A DNA stretch of 64,000 nt from Helianthus annuus (taxonomy: Eukaryota > Streptophyta > Magnoliopsida > Asterales > Asteraceae), in contig NC_035436.2 of assembly GCF_002127325.2 (NCBI RefSeq), forward strand, positions 19,168,205-19,232,204. Reading direction: 5' to 3'. The notes beneath the pieces are model-generated. The model did not search any database, had not been told where the DNA came from, and worked only from the letters and a program-made list of their open reading frames with translations. Below are positions 12,151-24,345 of this stretch, piece by piece; the stretch's first letter is position 1; every line of letters starts with the position of its first letter. The position numbers and the translations under genes are program-made.

Positions 12151-12498
12151 AGCCCAAGGTATATAGGACCGTTCGAGATCATCGAATGTGTAGGATCAGT
12201 GGCTTATAAGTTAAACTTACCAGAAGAGCTCAACGGTATCCATAATGTATTCCACGTCTGCAATCTGAAGAAATGTCTAGCTGATGAATCACTAGTCATA
12301 CCACACACAGATGTGCATATAGACGAGAGCTTGAAATTTGTGGAGAAGCCTGTGTCGATTGAGGACCGACAGGTAAAGAAGCTTCGAAGGAAGCATGTGC
12401 CTATTGTCAAGGTGAAATGGGACGCCCGAAGAGGTCCCGAGTATACATGGGAGTTAGAGTCCGCAATGAAAGAGAAGTATCCTCAATTATTCCCATAA
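12151..12498 (+). pseudogene. Integrase C-terminus and chromodomain-like tail, separated by the nonsense codon
   Basis: In the same frame as gag-pol directly after the TGA. It reads SPRYIGPFEI, then VAYKLNLPEEL, NVFHVCNLKKC and finally a chromodomain-like segment (IVKVKWDARRGPEYTWE, then KYPQLFP) with stop TAA at 12496-12498. Such tails bind modified histones and direct chromoviral integration into heterochromatin. A single substitution explains the break, so the copy was probably intact when it inserted, or was mobilised by proteins from another copy. Confidence 0.85.
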
Positions 12499-12517
12499 AT
12501 CTCGAGGACGAGATTTC

Positions 12518-12534
12518 TTTTAAGGGGGTGAGGA
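12518..12534 (+). other. Polypurine tract of the Ty3 element
   Basis: AAGGGGGTGAGGA directly precedes TGTAACACC at 12535, the expected plus-strand DNA primer site. Confidence 0.85.
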
Positions 12535-15500
12535 TGTAACACCTTGAAAATTTATGTCCAATAATGTATGAACACGTGTCATAAGCTCTGAACGTGTGCA
12601 AGAATACCTTAGAGGGACTAATGTTGACAAACGGGGAAACTATGTGAATATAAGGGTCCAAAGTGTCAACGATGGATAATTATATTTAAAAATAGCCCTA
12701 CAAGATGTTTATACCTTCAATCGAATAAATCATGGATCATACGAAGCTAAACATGAAAGAAAGTGAGGAGTTACAAACTGCAGGGGCTAATTGTGTCAAC
12801 ATGTGCAAAGTATACCTCTGAGTGACCTTTTGGCAGACCCGAAGCTTTGTAACGATAAATTATACTCACTAGAATATGTGGTAAAATTTTCATAAAGTTT
12901 CGTTATCGTATGAGAAAGTTATGATCAAATTCGTGTACGAGGGGTTAAAAGCGTCAACATTGAATTCTATGGCCTTATGAGTGGTTACAAGGTTAGTCAA
13001 GGACTTAACTAAGTTGGTAAAAGTCCTAGAGCCCTTAAAAATAAAGTTAGAGGGCTGAAAATGCAATTTGGGAACTTAAAACCATGTTACAAAGGACCAG
13101 GGACCAAAAATGCAAAGTTTGAAACTTGTTTGGCTGGTTACCTACTTGCTAGCGTAGCGCGAGCAACTCCCCTTCTGTCGTAGCGCTACGCGACGACCAG
13201 TGCTGGGCAAAAATCATGCACACCTGCGAGTTAAACCTGTTCCACCGCCTTAAAAGCCTTGTATTCGAAATCAGGGACTGCACCAGTGGTTTTTCATGCA
13301 TAGGGGGCACTTGGACTCATCTGGGATCACCTATAGACTTGTTTGGCACCATCTTGTTGCATCAAAACACCTATATAAGAACCCACTTGTTGCAACAATG
13401 AGCACACTCACTTGAAGCTCTCACAAGTTCATTCCTGGAGCTTTCTGGACAGCAAGCCACCTTCCTAGTGATCCCTAATCCTAATTAGGACTCTTGTAAG
13501 TGTCCTTAACCCTTCCTAATTCGTTTTAGCTTAATTAATTAGCTAAAAGTCAAACCGTCGTAATTAAGGTTTGACTTCAAGATTAGTCAATAATTACTCA
13601 CTAATATCTCGAATTAAAAATACCTTTAAGTAGGTAATTATATGGGTAACAAACCCTTAAAAGGGTATTTCCAGATTCCCACTCTAACCATGTTAATTGT
13701 CGAGTCAAAGCTTACTTTAAAAAGTCAACAGAATGCTTATTTTCGAATTAATGCATAATTAGCAATGTAGGATGCATGCAACCTATTTGATCATTAATAT
13801 AACTTGGTAAATAATGTAAGAACATGTTCCAACATGTTCAACTCGACAATTTTCTGTTTAGACCCGGTTTGGAACTGAAAGTCGCATAGTTTGACTTTCG
13901 CTTTGACTTTCAGTTCTGACCCGTTTTAGTCAAGTTTAGGATTGCCTTAGAGCTTCTTTTGAACCTATATTCATGTTAGTATAACTCCCTGAGGTTATGC
14001 AACTTGGTTCATTAGAGATCCTATTCGCATGCATGTTTCCGTTAAATGCCTATATGTTGACCATTATGCCCGAATGACCCTAAAACATGATTTTTGAAAA
14101 TGTGAAAGGGTAGACACCTTAGCTACTGAATTATAAGCTTGCACCTAAAATTTGAGGTCAGTTGAAGGTGTAGATTAAGAGTTATGCTCATTAGCGTAAT
14201 TAGAAGCTTCTTAAGTAATTAAATGGCGTAAATTACATATAGCCTATCTAAACCCGAATTTTTATACAAAACCTTATACCTACTGTTATAAAATAATATT
14301 TTGGGATTTTTGAAGATTTTTATTTAATTTTAGGCTGAGTATAACTTAGTGTTCTAAGATTAATTCGGTTTATGCCGGTTTTGCCCTTTTAAGCCATAAA
14401 ATGAGTTTTACAAATCCTTTTGACCCCAAACCTTTTTCTACTAATTTGTTATGTTAAATAAATTATTTTGAGCCTGCTGGAATATTAAAAATATCAGCTT
14501 TTTACAGAAAACCCGGAAATGGCTCCAAATCGCCTTTTTAAGCGTTTTTAGCACATAAGTATGCACTAGAACCTTGTTAAGCATAAGGGGTTAAACTTAC
14601 TGATGTAATTAGTAAAACTTTATATTTTAAACAGTAGGGAAATAAATTAATTCAAATTTCCAGTTTTAACCCTTTAGGCCTATGTGAAATTACCAAAATG
14701 CCCCTTCGGAGCATAGAATGGGTATAAGTTATAAATTTCACACATAATTGATATCCTACTGATATAACATGATAAAATGAGTATGCTTACTGATTTATTC
14801 AGACCTGTAACTCAGATTAATATTTAAACTCTTTTACACCCTTTAAAATGACCAAAATGCCCTTATGAGGCATAGTTTTGGTTTAAAATCATTTGGGGCA
14901 TAATGGAAGGTATCATTCTGATATCGCAACATGTTTTAGGCATATTAACTTCAGAAACATGTATATGATTCTTATGGTTACTCGTTACGCACTTTACGCG
15001 TTCGGATCGGCTTATGTAACTAGTTTACCCATTTTAGCCGAAACGGGTCAAACCATATCTTTTCGGTCTCAAAATCCAGAATGTGATTATGTTACCCATA
15101 TTAAACAAGCATGCAAGCTTGTTGGGTCAAAACCACATTCTAAAACGGTCTTCGCTTTATCATGCGTTTAAAACCGTAATCCTTACATAAAACTAACCGG
15201 TCTAAGCTTAAGACCCGTTAGGATTCTAATAGGTTATTTAAAACCTTCATTTCCAGATATAGGAGCCCAGTAAAAGCTACTTGTACTTGCTGTATTTGAA
15301 TTATACTTGCTCAGGTAAATACGTTTAACTTATTTTCCCTATACGGGCTTGGGGTACGGTATATAAAATACTGCTTGGTCGGGGAATTGACCTTAACCGG
15401 TTGGTGGTTAAGTGTTGTCAAATTAACCCGTTTGAAAATGTTGTTTTGTTTGTTTAACGCCTTTGGGGGCTTAATGACCATGTCCCGGATATCCTTTGCA

Positions 15501-15924
15501 TCATTCAAAGAATGGCCACGACCTTAGCACACGGGTGTAGGCGTACACCCGTAGTGCATTTCAATAAAGTATAATCGTCGGTCGAGAGAAGTCTCGTGGC
15601 GGAATTATATTAAGTAGTGTGTCTATTAATCTTTAACCCGGTACGACCCGGGCAACTGAACGCATAACAAACATGTAGAAGTCTCGCAAGCTTAGGATGC
15701 ATGAAGTCTGTTGAAATAAAGTTTCCTTTTTGTTTGGATCTGCCTGTGGATCTATTTTGACTATTTTGTGATATTTGGATATTACAATATTATTAAGTTG
15801 AAATAAATCTTTCTTTGCTTCCGCTATGCATTTATATATTGTATGTTTGACTATGACGATATCAACTACGTCACGGAACCCCCACCGGGCCCACTAGTGA
15901 CACGTGGAAAATAGGGGTGTGACA
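12535..15924 (+). repeat. 3' LTR (complete, about 3.4 kb)
   Basis: TG...CA termini, preceded by the polypurine tract and followed by TSD AGACA. The first 2.09 kb match the 5' LTR; the last 1.3 kb have no counterpart at the 5' end. A GC-rich self-complementary stretch (GTAGCGCTAC) lies near 13178, as at 1921 in the 5' copy. Confidence 0.9.
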
Positions 15925-15929
15925 AGACA

Positions 15930-18900
15930 AGACATGAGATTCCTTGAAGTAACACGACACAAATACAAACAACAAATGAAAGAACTCTCTATTACAACTA
16001 GTCAACGAAACAGATAAACTCTTATCATAACGAACATCAGACAACAATGATAGCCTACACATACTCTGGCAAAATACACAATCACATACTTTTATAACCA
16101 GAAACAAAATCTCTTACACACGAGGAAAAATACAACGCTAACATTACATACATACAGCGAACAAGACAGAGAATAACAAGACATACTCAAGACTGTAAGA
16201 CACAGCCAAACAAATCCTGATTAATCAAAAAATTATACAATTTGCAACCAGAACAATATTTCTCACAAGAGAAAACATACAAAGTTGTCACATACACAAA
16301 TTAATCTTGACAAAACCATCGGTTAAACATGAACCACACAGCTCAACTAACCATACAAACAAGACTATAGAAAAGCAGACATAGACATCAAGAACAGTCT
16401 TGGCAACACAACTGATTAGAGAACATGCAAACCACATGGTTTGACTAATCATACAACAAAAGACAATAAGACATACGGACAATGCCCAGGAGACACTTCG
16501 ACAGTCCAAAAACAGAGTTGAATCACATGATCCAAGATAAAGATTCACACCCACAAATCAACAACATTTTCAGGTCTAAACTTAATGAAGGCACAAGACC
16601 ATATAACCACAAAAATAGAATAGTACATGATTGAAAAAACAGAATCATACAATGAACATACAATATTCTATAACCAAAGCATATAGACATCAAGTCCAAC
16701 AAACCAAGAAAACTTGTACCAACTTATTGAACATTTCAAAAACTTGAAGCTTGAACCGCACCTAACATATAACATTTCTCATACTAACACAGAAAACATC
16801 ATTTAAGTTTAAGATAACAACACAGACTGAGAACAACATGAACTCAACGAACAAGATGCTACACACTTATTGACGAACAATTTACCTTAATAAAATAATG
16901 AAGTTTATTTGAATAAGTCATACTACATCTTTTGGTCAACATAGACAACCTTAAACAAAACATCCACTACACATTTTAAAGATAAAGTTGATTAAAAAAC
17001 AGTTTCAAGACATTCACAAAAGTTTATTTAGAAGTAAAACCATGTTAAATCATTCTTAGAATACATCCGTCAACAGACAAATATGCCAACTTCCTGTAAT
17101 TTAGACATAGCATAAGAAAACTATCAATACAAACATAAAGAACAAATCATAAGAAAATATTCCTATTCAAACAAGACAGGATCACTAGACCCTACAACAC
17201 TATCAAATATGAACCAGATCAAACAAGAAATTACAAAACATGAGACTTGTCCAATATGAGAAGCTGATACACACAATCAGTAGCACATGAGTATAGGATA
17301 ATGCATGTTACACAGACAGTCTTCTACAAAGAAGATGGAAAACGAAAGCAATCTTCTACCCAAAGATGCAAGCAAGATAACAAGACAATACACATCCATA
17401 GATACAACTTTCTGATCAACTCAACCAGAATACAACAGACATGAAACCCTCGTAAACCAGAATCAACTCTCAGAAGAGCAAAAATAACTCTTAATATACA
17501 AATGAAGACCACAGCTCTTCTAGAAACACTTCTGACAAACAAGAGATTCACAAAAGACAACATAACTCAGAAGAAAGTCTGAAAAACAACGAATCACGCG
17601 ATTCACCAACAAAATCACAGATATACCACACAAACTAAAAACCACATGATATTTAATAATTCGAAACCAAGAACTAATGACTATACTTGTGAAGAACACA
17701 AAGACTAAAATAACAAAAGCAAGAACCTTATTTACAACTTCACAACAATTACAGAATCACAAGATTCATGCCTATATTGATAAATGAGTACACACTTCTA
17801 TATCAGGCAACACTTTCAACATAAACAAATGACGTAACACAAAAAAACATATAATCCAACAATCAGACGACAACTTTCAGTCTAAACAACATATGACAAA
17901 GTTAGTAATCAATTTTTTTACTTAGATGACTTCCTCTGACATGAGTACCAAGTGGCCAACCATACAAAACATAATAGACATGGTTCTTATAACCCAATTT
18001 TAAGATCCTGATAATCATATAATTTAAAACAAAACTATGTTAGAAACTCAATTTCTATTGTGTTGATTTTTCCTTTTTAGTAAAAGGTGTATGATAATTC
18101 TGAACATAGCACGTTCCTTCTCACATATAAATTTGCAAATTATAATAGGTTATCATTATAAAACAACAGTAAAAATCGCAAAGGCTCCAAAAAAAACATG
18201 AAACAAAATAGTTCCAAAAAATATTTTTCACCCATGGTACAACCTAGTTATAGACAACACAATGTACACATACAACGAACCACATGAACCTTGCAACTTA
18301 CTATCATTAAGAATAACAATGATCTAACATCTGGTTTTGCAACACTAAAGAAATACTTCACGTTTAACTCATATGCAACACTCTTGAAGTTAAAAATTCC
18401 TAAAACCTTGTTAGAACAACCTTGCAAACAGTACTAAGAGAACATGCTCAATTTGCAAGTAATGATAGATTTTAAAAAAAAAAAGCTCATTACTACACAA
18501 ACATTTCAATTCTTCATGATTAAGTGTAATAAGATGTTTAACATACAAGTCTACCATACAATCACACTCAAGAAAGAACCTGAACAGACTGAAATTTCAC
18601 AGAACAATCCAACAAAAAAGCAGATAAATAAACAATACAAACAGAGAACAAGCAAGAAAACACCAAGCTATCAAACAGATAACTACTCACAGAAGCAACA
18701 GAAAACAAGAGCAAACAACTCTAAGGCGAAGCTGAGTCAGGGACAAGATTCCAGGTTCATCACTCTATGGTTCCTGGACATGCCTTTACTCAGGAGCCAC
18801 AACCTAATAAATGACAATAACAACAGTAGACACAGAAAGCAAAAAGAAAACATATATACAACAACAAGAAGCCATAGACAAACAAGAACACAGAACAAAC

Positions 18901-19424
18901 AAGTGGGTGCCGGTCCACACTACCCCGACTTCAATTAATTCAATCAACAACAAAAACAAACAAGAAAAAATAAGAAAGATCTCACAGAGGGTGCGTTAAC
19001 TCCTAGAAAGATCAAATTTGTAGTTTTCAAGAACTACACAATTGGATTAAGCCACAATCAAGCACACCCGGTTAGTTTGCCCTGAACCTTCTAGGGTTTC
19101 AGAGACTAACACAGGTCTTAAAAAAAAAGACAGGCAATCTTCTTCCAAACGTCAACAGGCCCTACTTGGGGTTTGTGACACACCAGAATTGTACAGATCT
19201 CACCATATCTAACCTGCAAACACTTCAAACAAAGATCAAATCAAAACAGAACAGACACTAATAAGGTAACAAAAAACAGATTCAAAACAAAAGAACACAG
19301 CCGAACCCCAAAAAATCAGACTCAAGAGCAACAGCTCAACCTAGGGTTTCAAAAAATACAAAAACCCCAATAATACTAACAAGACAGAACCACAGCGGAA
19401 GAACAACATAATCGGGGCCTTATG
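15930..19424 (-). other. Non-coding body of the copia-derived element
   Basis: About 3.5 kb of A-rich plus strand (T-rich minus strand) with no frame resembling gag or pol on either strand. The few ORFs over 60 codons (such as 18444-18938, rich in Lys, Gln and Asn) look like composition artefacts. It represents the internal domain of a LARD-type element. Confidence 0.6.
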
Positions 19425-19436
19425 GCTCTGATACCA
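19425..19436 (-). other. Primer-binding site (initiator tRNA-Met type)
   Basis: Minus strand TGGTATCAGAGC directly abuts the LTR that starts at 19437 (plus-strand view). This fixes the element's orientation as minus. Confidence 0.9.
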
Positions 19437-20309
19437 TGTCAAAAATGGTATAATTTCTCAACACACAATACAAGAAACAACGCAAAACACAAGATAAGCG
19501 ACAAAATGGTGACAGAAAATTTTTATTAGTTAACCCAAACAAAAAACACCCCCCCCCCTAAACCCTAGATCTTACATATGTAAGATCTAAATCAACATAT
19601 ACAAAGTATAAGATCAACTGATAAAATATTAGTTGATCATAGAAAGAAACATCAACCAACAGGATCCAATCACTGGATCAACAACAACCAGACCATACTA
19701 GTCTGGTGAACAACGAACACAGAAATACCAAAACATGAAGATCCACAAGATCTTCAACAATACAGAATAAATAAATCAACAAGATCTTCAACTGATCTTC
19801 AACGATAGTGGAACCATAACCGGACTAACAGCTGAACAAGATTCATAACGAATCTACATCAGACCCTAACTGCAACAGAGCAACCATCTTGAAGAACAGA
19901 GAAGAATGCGTGTGTTGTAGGTGAGCGATAGAGAGAGAGTGATGAAAGAAATTGGGGGCGAATCTTAACAAGTGAACAGATGAGAAGCCTTTTAGCTGTG
20001 CGAACATATGAAGTTACACTTTGGTCCAAAAATATGAAGAGAGATGATTGCAGCCCTCCAATAAGTTCACTTTGCCCCCTCAAACTTCCAGAACTTGAAA
20101 TCTGTTACAACAACTTTATCAACAATCATAACAAACCATTATTATAACCAGGCCCAACACTACAAGCCCAACTGCCAATAACGAACTGACCAGGGCCCAT
20201 TCTCATAACAAGTCCAACGATAACATGAGCCCAAAGATGACAGTAGGACAATAACCAGCCAATATATCAAAGACATAGTATATGAATGAACCTTACATTA
20301 TTTTCAACA
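19437..20309 (-). repeat. 5' LTR of the copia-derived element
   Basis: 873 bp, TGTCAAAAATGG to TTTTCAACA on the plus strand, matching 210-876 over most of its length. Confidence 0.85.
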
Positions 20310-20590
20310 CTTCAGCTTTTATACACGTACCAAGGGTAATTTTAGAGTGAAACATGTATGCAGAAGCAATATATGGCATTTAAAGGAGTAAAACACCAAC
20401 AAATAAGCATTATTTACAACACCCTTAAGCACAAAACACCTACTAAGTACAGTTTACAACAACTATAACAAATAAGAACTTGTATTGCATTCATCCTAAT
20501 CTTCAAGTCAGCAACAAAAAATCAATGAAAATTTTAAACGTAGACTAACAAATACAATAATCTAGTTATGCTAAGTTGAATGTAAACTAA

Positions 20591-22354
20591 GGGAAAAGAT
20601 CAAATAAGAAGTTTATTTTGGCTAGGAAGTGTAGGAAGCAATAGGATTAGGACATGTGGCAACATTTAAAATAAAGAAAAAGGGTATTTTAGTCAATCCA
20701 ACCCTTTCTTCTTCCTTTTCAAAACTCAGTAACTTCAAAACCCACCATTTTCAAAACCCACCATCTTCAACCATTTTTTCACTTTCTATCTCAATAATCA
20801 CTACATTATAGTGCGATTTTCATCACCAATCAATGATTCAAACACCCGATCAACGTGTTCTTCAGCTTTTTTAAAGAAAACCCAGTTTAATTTCATACAA
20901 AATCTCGTTTTTTCTGGTGATTTTGAAGATAATCACTCGATCCGTTCTATTCAAGGGCTGATAAGTGTTTCAATCATTCAAAAATCGTCAATTGTTGAAG
21001 AAATCACTTCGATTCATGTAAGAGATTCTTTAATTTCATTTTTACGATCTGGGTTTTTGATTTATTCATTGCGTTTTACGATCTTGGCGGGGGTCCGGGG
21101 GCAGTGCCCCTGGTAGCGGGGTCCAAGGGGCAGAGCCCCTGGCTAGGGTTGAGCTGTTGCGTTTTAGAAATGCATCAGAAAAATTAATTTTCCAGAAATT
21201 GGCTCATTTCGAAGACAGTAATTCGTAGACAGTTCACATACAATTCACAGACAGTTCACAGACAGTTTTATGTGTCCATTGCGTTTTAGAAATAAGAGAG
21301 TTTTACGTGTTTTCTGGCTGTTGCTTTTAGAAAAAAAACACATTTTTAAGTGTTTTTCGTCATTGCGTTTTAGGTAGAACACATTTTTGAAGTGTTTTTA
21401 GTCACTGAGTTTTAGGTAAAACACATTTTTTAGGTGTTTTCAAACCATTGCGTTTTAGAATGAGTCATTTTTAAGTGTTTTCTGGCCATTGCGTTTTACA
21501 AATAAGACATTTCTTTATGTTTTTGGTGCATTGCGTTTTAGGTAAAACACTTATTTATGTGTTTTTACTCCATTGCATTTTAGAAAACATACATTTTAAG
21601 TGTTTTCTTGCCATTGAGTTTTACAAATAAGACATTTCTTTGTGTTTTTGGTGCATTGCGTTTTACGTAAAAACACTTTTTTATGTGTTTTTCAGTCCAT
21701 TGCGTTTTAGAAAACAGACATTTTAAGTGTTTTCTGGCCATTGCGTTTTATAAATAAGACATTTGTTTGTGTTTTTTGTGCATTGCGTTTTAGGTAAAAC
21801 AAATTTTATGTGTTTTTAGTCCATTGCGTTTTAGAAAGTACATTTTCTTTTGAGTTTTTAGGCTATTGCGTTTTAGAATAAGACATTTCTTTGTGTTTTC
21901 TGGCCATTGCGTTTTTCAATTAAGTCATTTCTTTGTGTTTTTGGTGCATTGCGTTTTAGAAAAATGTCATTTTTTAGGTTTTTTTTCAATTCGGTTTAGG
22001 TAACTGGGGGTTTTTCTATTGCGTTTTACGCAACTGGGTTTTAAATTTTTTTTTTTTTTTGAAAATATAGCAATAGTATACTCCTTTTAAAGATAAAAAA
22101 ACGCTTTTTTTGGTGCAATTTTTATAAAAATAATGACGTATGAAAGAGTTATTAACGTTTAAAAAATGGGGGGAATTGGAGGAGAGAGAAACTATTGGCT
22201 TGGATTGACTAGAATGCCCCTAAACAAACTCGTGCGCCTCTTTTCTTCCCTTTAATTTCTCTGATTTAATCTTAGCCCTTGATTAACTAAATGGATGGTC
22301 AAAATCACTTTCTAGCCTTCGTAGCCAAATAAACTTCCTATTGTATCTCCACCC
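20591..22354. mobile_element. Non-autonomous Mutator-like element (MULE)
   Basis: Terminal inverted repeats: the left end GGGAAAAGATCAAATAAG pairs with the right end, whose complement reads GGGTGGAGATACAATAGG; both continue into GAAGTTTATTT and GGCTA-GAAG. The element is flanked by a perfect 10-bp duplication TGTAAACTAA (20581-20590, 22355-22364). Long TSDs of 8-11 bp are the Mutator hallmark. It has no transposase. The left third (20690-21120) looks like captured 5' leader or coding sequence with an open frame at 20811-21116; the rest is mostly minisatellite. Confidence 0.85.
21155..22035. repeat. Minisatellite, about 18 x 41-42 bp, inside the MULE
   Basis: Roughly 18 units start with CATTGCGTTTTAGAAAA and continue with a variable ACACATTTTTAAGTGTTTTC-like segment. 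Unit spacing is close to 41-42 bp between 21447 and 21946. Units diverge by a few bases each, with short indels. Confidence 0.85.
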
Positions 22355-22377
22355 TGTAAACTAAAAGCTAAAAAGGA

Positions 22378-22525
22378 TTACCTGACAGCATCAAACTTCA
22401 ACTGTAACAAATTAAAACCTGCAACATCACATGATCCCAAATGTGTTAGTTTCGTACCTAAATCGAAAGATTGGCAATGAATATCCAGCAATTCTAAAAA
22501 CCTAAATCTCTTTAAACTGCCACAC

Positions 22526-22563
<38 letters not shown>

Positions 22564-22795
22564 TAACAGATAATAATTATAATAATCGGTACAATGCTTA
22601 ATTAGAACTCACTCACCTCTGTATCTTTCGGAACAGGTAATCCATCGAAGAGTACCTTGTGATCGAAAGATCTGGACGGAGAACCAATACCTCAAAGCAA
22701 TCAACATCCCCTTCTTTGCATGGTTCCCTTCTTCATTGGATGTCAGTTACTGACAAATTACAGTGATTTCCAGACTTTAAATTTAGGGTTTAGTT
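22378..22795 (-). pseudogene. Possible gene fragment with splice-site-like boundaries
   Basis: On the minus strand an open segment beginning at an ATG near 22708 (MLIALRYWFSVQ) runs to a GTGAGT donor-like site near 22618. After an (AAT)n-containing interval, a short block follows TTTGTTACAG (acceptor-like) and ends at a GTAATCC donor-like site near 22379. I recognise no protein family, and no further exon is visible. It may be a fragment of a host gene, or chance. Confidence 0.25.
22526..22566. repeat. (AAT)n microsatellite
   Basis: About 12 near-perfect AAT units, then CAATAAC. Confidence 0.95.
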
Positions 22796-22799
22796 AGGA

Positions 22800-23499
22800 T
22801 TAGGGTTTACTCATACGGAACCTGGGAATTGAAGACGGTATGAGAACGGGGTTTTGGTGGTCTGCAGAGGTATGGTGGTCTGCCGAGGTTTTCTCTGGTG
22901 ACTTTGTCAACCCGACATGAAAGAGTGTGTTTAAGATCAGCTATCATGGAGTCCTAACTTGGGATTCGTAATCGCTACTGGGTATCGAAAAAATTCGATA
23001 CCAACTCATACCGTACCTACGAATTTCAATACTAATCTGGTATTCATTGTTTATGGTTTTCGGAATTGGTACTTTCGATTCGCTAAGGTATTTTACTCAC
23101 TTTTTACCTTCTAATAATATACCATATCAAGCACTTTCGGTACTTGATACCCATTTTTGCAATCATGCTTGATCTCCCCGGTCCTTCACCATGTGAACTC
23201 TTTTGGTTAATCAAATTCATGCCTACTGTCTATCCGTTCTATGTATGTTAAATTAGGAATATATAGTGGGTTGATTAAAGTGAATATTAATTGTTTATTT
23301 ATTTTTTAAAAGTAGGTGTTAAACTTTTTTTAAAATAAAATTCACACGGTCCAAAGCGACGCACGACACTTATCTGCTATCATCCGGTGCATCGGACCAG
23401 ATCTACCCATGTCATCTCCTCCAATGCGCTACAATATCAGGTTTTCATATTCTACTACCGGATCACATCCAAATGCACACCATGAAGATGTTCTAAGAA
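22800..23499. other. Intergenic, no gene seen
   Basis: AT-rich. A short palindrome (GGTATCGAA, 4-nt loop, TTCGATACC) at 22981-23002 and a GGTACTTGATACCC-type segment near 23140 hint at a decayed MITE. Nothing else is supportable. Confidence 0.4.
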
Positions 23500-23504
23500 C
23501 ATTT

Positions 23505-24156
23505 TGTAGGTCCCTCGGAGGATGAGGTCAAACCTTAACCTTGTTATGTGAAACACACTAGCAAGTGCGGAATCCAAGCTAGAGTGCAAACCGAGATGAA
23601 ACAAGCACAAACACAAGACACACAATATTCACCGATTAACACCACTTGTATTAATACGTATGAAAGGTTCGGTTACAAGCTCAATGTTTACAAATCTGTT
23701 TTGCAAACTCTCAAAGTGTGTGTGTGTTCTTGACAGAATGCTCTCTCTATGTCTATGTCTGTCTATCCTTGTCTTGCTTCTGTCTCTAAATGAAATGAAC
23801 ACACTACATGGGTATATATACCCAACTCAGATCGTCTGGTTGAAGGATCAGATAGATTGATCGAAGGATCATCTATCGACCTGAAACTTATCGAAGGATC
23901 TACATATACCTCGAAGGATGATCTATCGAGGTCCATCATCATCCAACGAAGGTTCATCTTTCGAGCTCATCGAAGGATCTAAACTATCCTTCGATGAGTC
24001 ATCCTTCGACACAGACATATGATTATCATGCACTAATTGTTTGGCCAAGTCAAACCAGGAGGATGGTTGACTTGGTCAAACTTACAAGACTAACAAAGGA
24101 CATCGTTTTATATCGTGACAACATACAGACAAAGTACAGACACAAGTGCACCAACA
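23505..24156 (-). repeat. 3' LTR of the young copia element
   Basis: TGTAGGTCC... to ...GCACCAACA on the plus strand. Contains about nine copies of TCGAAGGAT or its complement between 23840 and 24010. Confidence 0.93.
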
Positions 24157-24345
24157 AACTCCCCCTTGGCTGTAGCTTTGTCTCGATCTTCGTGCCTTCA
24201 AGTCTTTGACATCCTTTCAAGTCTTCAATGTCGGAGGATCTTCAAAGTCTTCACGTCTTGAAAGTAAAAAGTGTATCAACAAACTCCCCGTTTCATGTAG
24301 GAAGTGTGTTGACAAACTCCCCCTTAACATAAGCTCCCCCTTGAG
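24157..24345 (-). other. Polypurine tract and extra PPT-like repeats
   Basis: Minus strand GCCAAGGGGGAGTT abuts the 3' LTR. Three further AGGGGGAG-type runs follow (plus strand CAACAAACTCCCC near 24277, ACAAACTCCCCCTT near 24311, GCTCCCCCTTGAG near 24331). Two of these repeat the flanking ACAAACTCCCC as well, which suggests a duplicated priming region. Confidence 0.7.

Larger units (their letters stand above)
1276..15924 (+). mobile_element. Ty3/gypsy chromovirus (Tekay-like) LTR retrotransposon
   Basis: The element begins TGTAACACC at 1276 and ends GTGTGACA at 15924. It is flanked by the 5-bp duplication AGACA (1271-1275 and 15925-15929), so both outer borders are secure. Its parts in order are a 5' LTR homologous to the 3' LTR only up to 3368; an atypical leader with a proline-rich ORF; a nested solo LTR (4738-7615); gag-pol (7909-12498, one internal stop); a polypurine tract; and a complete 3' LTR (12535-15924, 3.4 kb). 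The shared part of the LTRs differs at roughly two dozen sites in 2.1 kb by eye, so the insertion is fairly recent. The domain order PR-RT-RH-IN with a chromodomain-like tail places it with the chromoviruses; Tekay is a likely lineage. Confidence 0.9.
210..20309 (-). mobile_element. Copia-derived non-autonomous LTR element (LARD-like), host of the nested Ty3 element
   Basis: Two direct repeats, 210-876 (truncated) and 19437-20309, are the 3' and 5' LTRs of an element read on the minus strand. A primer-binding site complementary to initiator tRNA-Met (TGGTATCAGAGC on the minus strand) abuts the right LTR at 19425-19436, and a purine-rich tract (GAATGATGGGGGCA on the minus strand) abuts the left LTR. 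The internal region is 877-1275 plus 15930-19424, about 3.9 kb, and is split by the Ty3 insertion. It contains no gag, protease, integrase or reverse transcriptase that I can find, only a broken RNase H end at 900-1075. It would therefore depend on enzymes from other elements. The outer TSD cannot be checked because the left LTR is truncated. Confidence 0.75.

Noticed and set aside
18444..18938. 164-codon ORF on the plus strand in the LARD body
   Set aside because: Lys/Gln/Asn/Thr-rich because the plus strand is A-rich. It runs against the element's orientation and contains no motif.
20811..21116. 101-codon ORF in the MULE
   Set aside because: Could be captured gene sequence, but there is no ATG context, domain or splice structure to support a gene. 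Mentioned only within the MULE entry.
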